Shown here piece after piece: positions 62,657 through 64,000 of a stretch of DNA of 64,000 nucleotides (its first letter is position 1; each line of letters begins with the position of its first letter). The translations under genes were made by a program, and so were the position numbers. The stretch comes from Burkholderia sp. Bp8992 (GTDB taxonomy: Bacteria; Pseudomonadota; Gammaproteobacteria; Burkholderiales; Burkholderiaceae): contig NZ_QTQI01000001.1 in assembly GCF_003853705.1 (NCBI RefSeq), positions 62,001 through 126,000 on the forward strand, written 5' to 3'. The notes below the pieces were generated by a model. It was not told where the DNA came from. It did not search any database and worked only from the letters and a program-made list of their open reading frames with translations.

Positions 62657-64000
62657 ATGCATCGGATCATCATCGTAGGCGGAGGCGCGGGCGGCCTGGA
62701 ACTGGCGACGCGGCTCGGCGACCGTTACGGCGCGCGCGGCAATCGTCCCGCGCGTGCACTCGTCACGCTCGTCGACCGCAATCCGACCCACATCTGGAAA
62801 CCGCTGCTGCACGAAGTCGCGGCCGGCAGCATGGACCCGTTCACGCAGGAGCTCGAATATGCGGCGCAGGCGCGCTGGCACGGCTTCGAGTTCCAGCAGG
62901 GCGGCCTGAGCGGGCTCGACCGCACCGCGAAACGCATCACGATCGCGCCGGTCAGCGACAGCGACGGCGAGGAACTGCTGCCGGCGCGCGAGCTGGAATA
63001 CGACACGCTCGTGATCGCGATCGGCAGCACGACCCACTTCTTCGGCGTGCAGGGCGCAGCGGAAAACGCGATCGCGCTCGATACGGTTGGTGAGGCCGAG
63101 CGTTTCCGCAAGCGGCTGATCGCCGCGTGCATGCGTGCCGAGCACCAGAGCCCGGCGCCGGCTGTATCGGGCGCACCGGGCGAAGCGGCAGAGCCGCGCA
63201 TCCAGGTTGCGATCGTCGGCGGCGGCGCCACCGGCGTCGAGCTGTCCGCCGAGCTGCGCAACACCGCGCAAGTGTTGTCGGTCTACGGGCTGCACAAGCT
63301 CGATCCGCGGCACGACGTCGGCATCGTGCTGATCGAATCGGGGCCGCGGATCCTCCCGGCGTTGCCGGAGCGCGTGTCGTCGGCGACGGCCGAACTGCTC
63401 GAAAAGATCGGCGTGCGGCTGATGCTCTCCGAGCGCGTGACGGAGGTGGCGCCCGGGGCCGTCCACACGGCGAGCGGCAAGACGATACGTGCCGACCTGA
63501 CGGTCTGGGCTGCCGGCATCAAGGCGCCGTCCGTGCTCGCGAATCTCGATGGACTCCAGGTCAACAAGCTTGGCCAGCTCGACGTGCGCCGCACGCTGCA
63601 GACTTTCACCGACGACAACATCTTCGCGCTCGGCGATTGCGCGGCATGCGCGTGGCCCGGCAACGAGCGCAACGTGCCGCCGCGCGCGCAGGCCGCGCAC
63701 CAGCAGGCGAGCTTCCTGCTGAAGGCGATCGGCTGCCGGCTCGAAGGGCGTCCGCTGCCGGAATTCACGTATCGCGACCTGGGCTCGCTCGTGTCGCTCG
63801 GCCATTTCAGCGCAGTGGGCAACCTGATGGGCGGGCTGATCGGCGGCAACATGCTGATCGAAGGGCTGTTCGCACGCTTCATGTACATGTCGCTGTACCG
63901 GATGCACATCGCCGCGCTGCACGGCTATCCGCGGATGATGCTCGATACGGTCGCGCACTGGCTGCGGCGTACGACGCTGCCGCGCGTCAAGCTGCACTGA
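62657..64000 (+). CDS. ndh: Type II NADH dehydrogenase-like FAD/NAD(P) oxidoreductase
   Basis: 447 residues ending exactly at the right edge. The FAD-binding GxGxxG is HRIIIVGGGAGGLELATRLG (seen as IIIVGGGAGGLELA), the NADH-binding one is VAIVGGGATGVELSAEL, and the FAD ribityl motif is FALGDCAAC. The C-terminal membrane-anchoring region has LIEGLFARFMYMSLYRMHI. It would oxidise NADH and reduce quinone without pumping protons. AGGGGGAA precedes the ATG. Confidence 0.88.
   Translation: MHRIIIVGGGAGGLELATRLGDRYGARGNRPARALVTLVDRNPTHIWKPLLHEVAAGSMDPFTQELEYAAQARWHGFEFQQGGLSGLDRTAKRITIAPVSDSDGEELLPARELEYDTLVIAIGSTTHFFGVQGAAENAIALDTVGEAERFRKRLIAACMRAEHQSPAPAVSGAPGEAAEPRIQVAIVGGGATGVELSAELRNTAQVLSVYGLHKLDPRHDVGIVLIESGPRILPALPERVSSATAELLEKIGVRLMLSERVTEVAPGAVHTASGKTIRADLTVWAAGIKAPSVLANLDGLQVNKLGQLDVRRTLQTFTDDNIFALGDCAACAWPGNERNVPPRAQAAHQQASFLLKAIGCRLEGRPLPEFTYRDLGSLVSLGHFSAVGNLMGGLIGGNMLIEGLFARFMYMSLYRMHIAALHGYPRMMLDTVAHWLRRTTLPRVKLH

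Noticed and set aside
1-64000. CRISPR arrays, tRNA or rRNA genes, prophage
   Set aside because: No regularly spaced repeats, no cloverleaf-like CCA-ended sequences and no phage structural genes were recognised on reading both strands.

Overview
The window is GC-rich DNA with dense coding. It carries a complete cepacian-type exopolysaccharide locus (bceA to bceK order), a BPSS1780-family protein and other betaproteobacterial families. All of this points to Burkholderia, most likely the Burkholderia cepacia complex, and probably the second chromosome, where the bce-I cluster lies in known strains. No rRNA, tRNA, CRISPR array, phage or intact insertion sequence is visible. I count 60 protein genes, one of them cut by the left edge (a secreted ExeM/NucH-type nuclease).

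Left part (1-6.5 kb): after the truncated nuclease comes an ECF42-type sigma factor operon (two YCII/DGPF proteins, a VOC protein, the sigma factor). It is followed by a three-gene redox cassette: rubrerythrin, an HdrD/GlpC-like iron-sulfur protein and DUF3501.

Exopolysaccharide region (6.5-23.2 kb): an AT-rich regulatory stretch precedes a gene whose N-terminus is an IS5-type DNA-binding domain (DUF4096) with no transposase catalytic domain. Next is bceA on the minus strand, then bceB-bceK on the plus strand. These supply GDP-mannose, the priming glycosyl-1-phosphate transferase, UDP-glucuronate, the phosphatase/tyrosine kinase pair and outer-membrane exporter, four glycosyltransferases and the polymerase. 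Reading frames overlap at bceD/E, bceI/J and bceJ/K, and a terminator follows bceK. Short sequence motifs are shared between the promoter regions of the DUF4096 gene and of bceB.

Middle (23-45 kb): an accessory and housekeeping mix. It holds an HxlR/MFS divergent pair, a DHA2 exporter, GNAT and AraC proteins, FKBP, a PF10118 protein, a VpsR-like sigma-54 activator followed by about 1 kb without a convincing gene but with a good sigma-54 promoter match, an orphan amino-acid binding protein, a Xre/RES toxin-antitoxin pair, a phosphatase, a GST, a methyltransferase, a GH13 protein that has lost its catalytic residues, a stand-alone ThiE-like protein, a CorC/HlyC protein, a degenerate histidine kinase, an EamA transporter and a LysR/tautomerase pair.

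Right part (45-64 kb): a CHAD protein, ModE and the modABC operon with a ModE-like operator, a PAP2 phosphatase, an esterase, a DUF3563 gene behind a perfect 13-bp palindrome, the Ohr/OhrR peroxide pair, then core genes: thrB, AMP nucleosidase, a LOG-family protein, polA and a type II NADH dehydrogenase. Core genes such as polA and thrB beside a capsule locus fit a chromid-like second chromosome.
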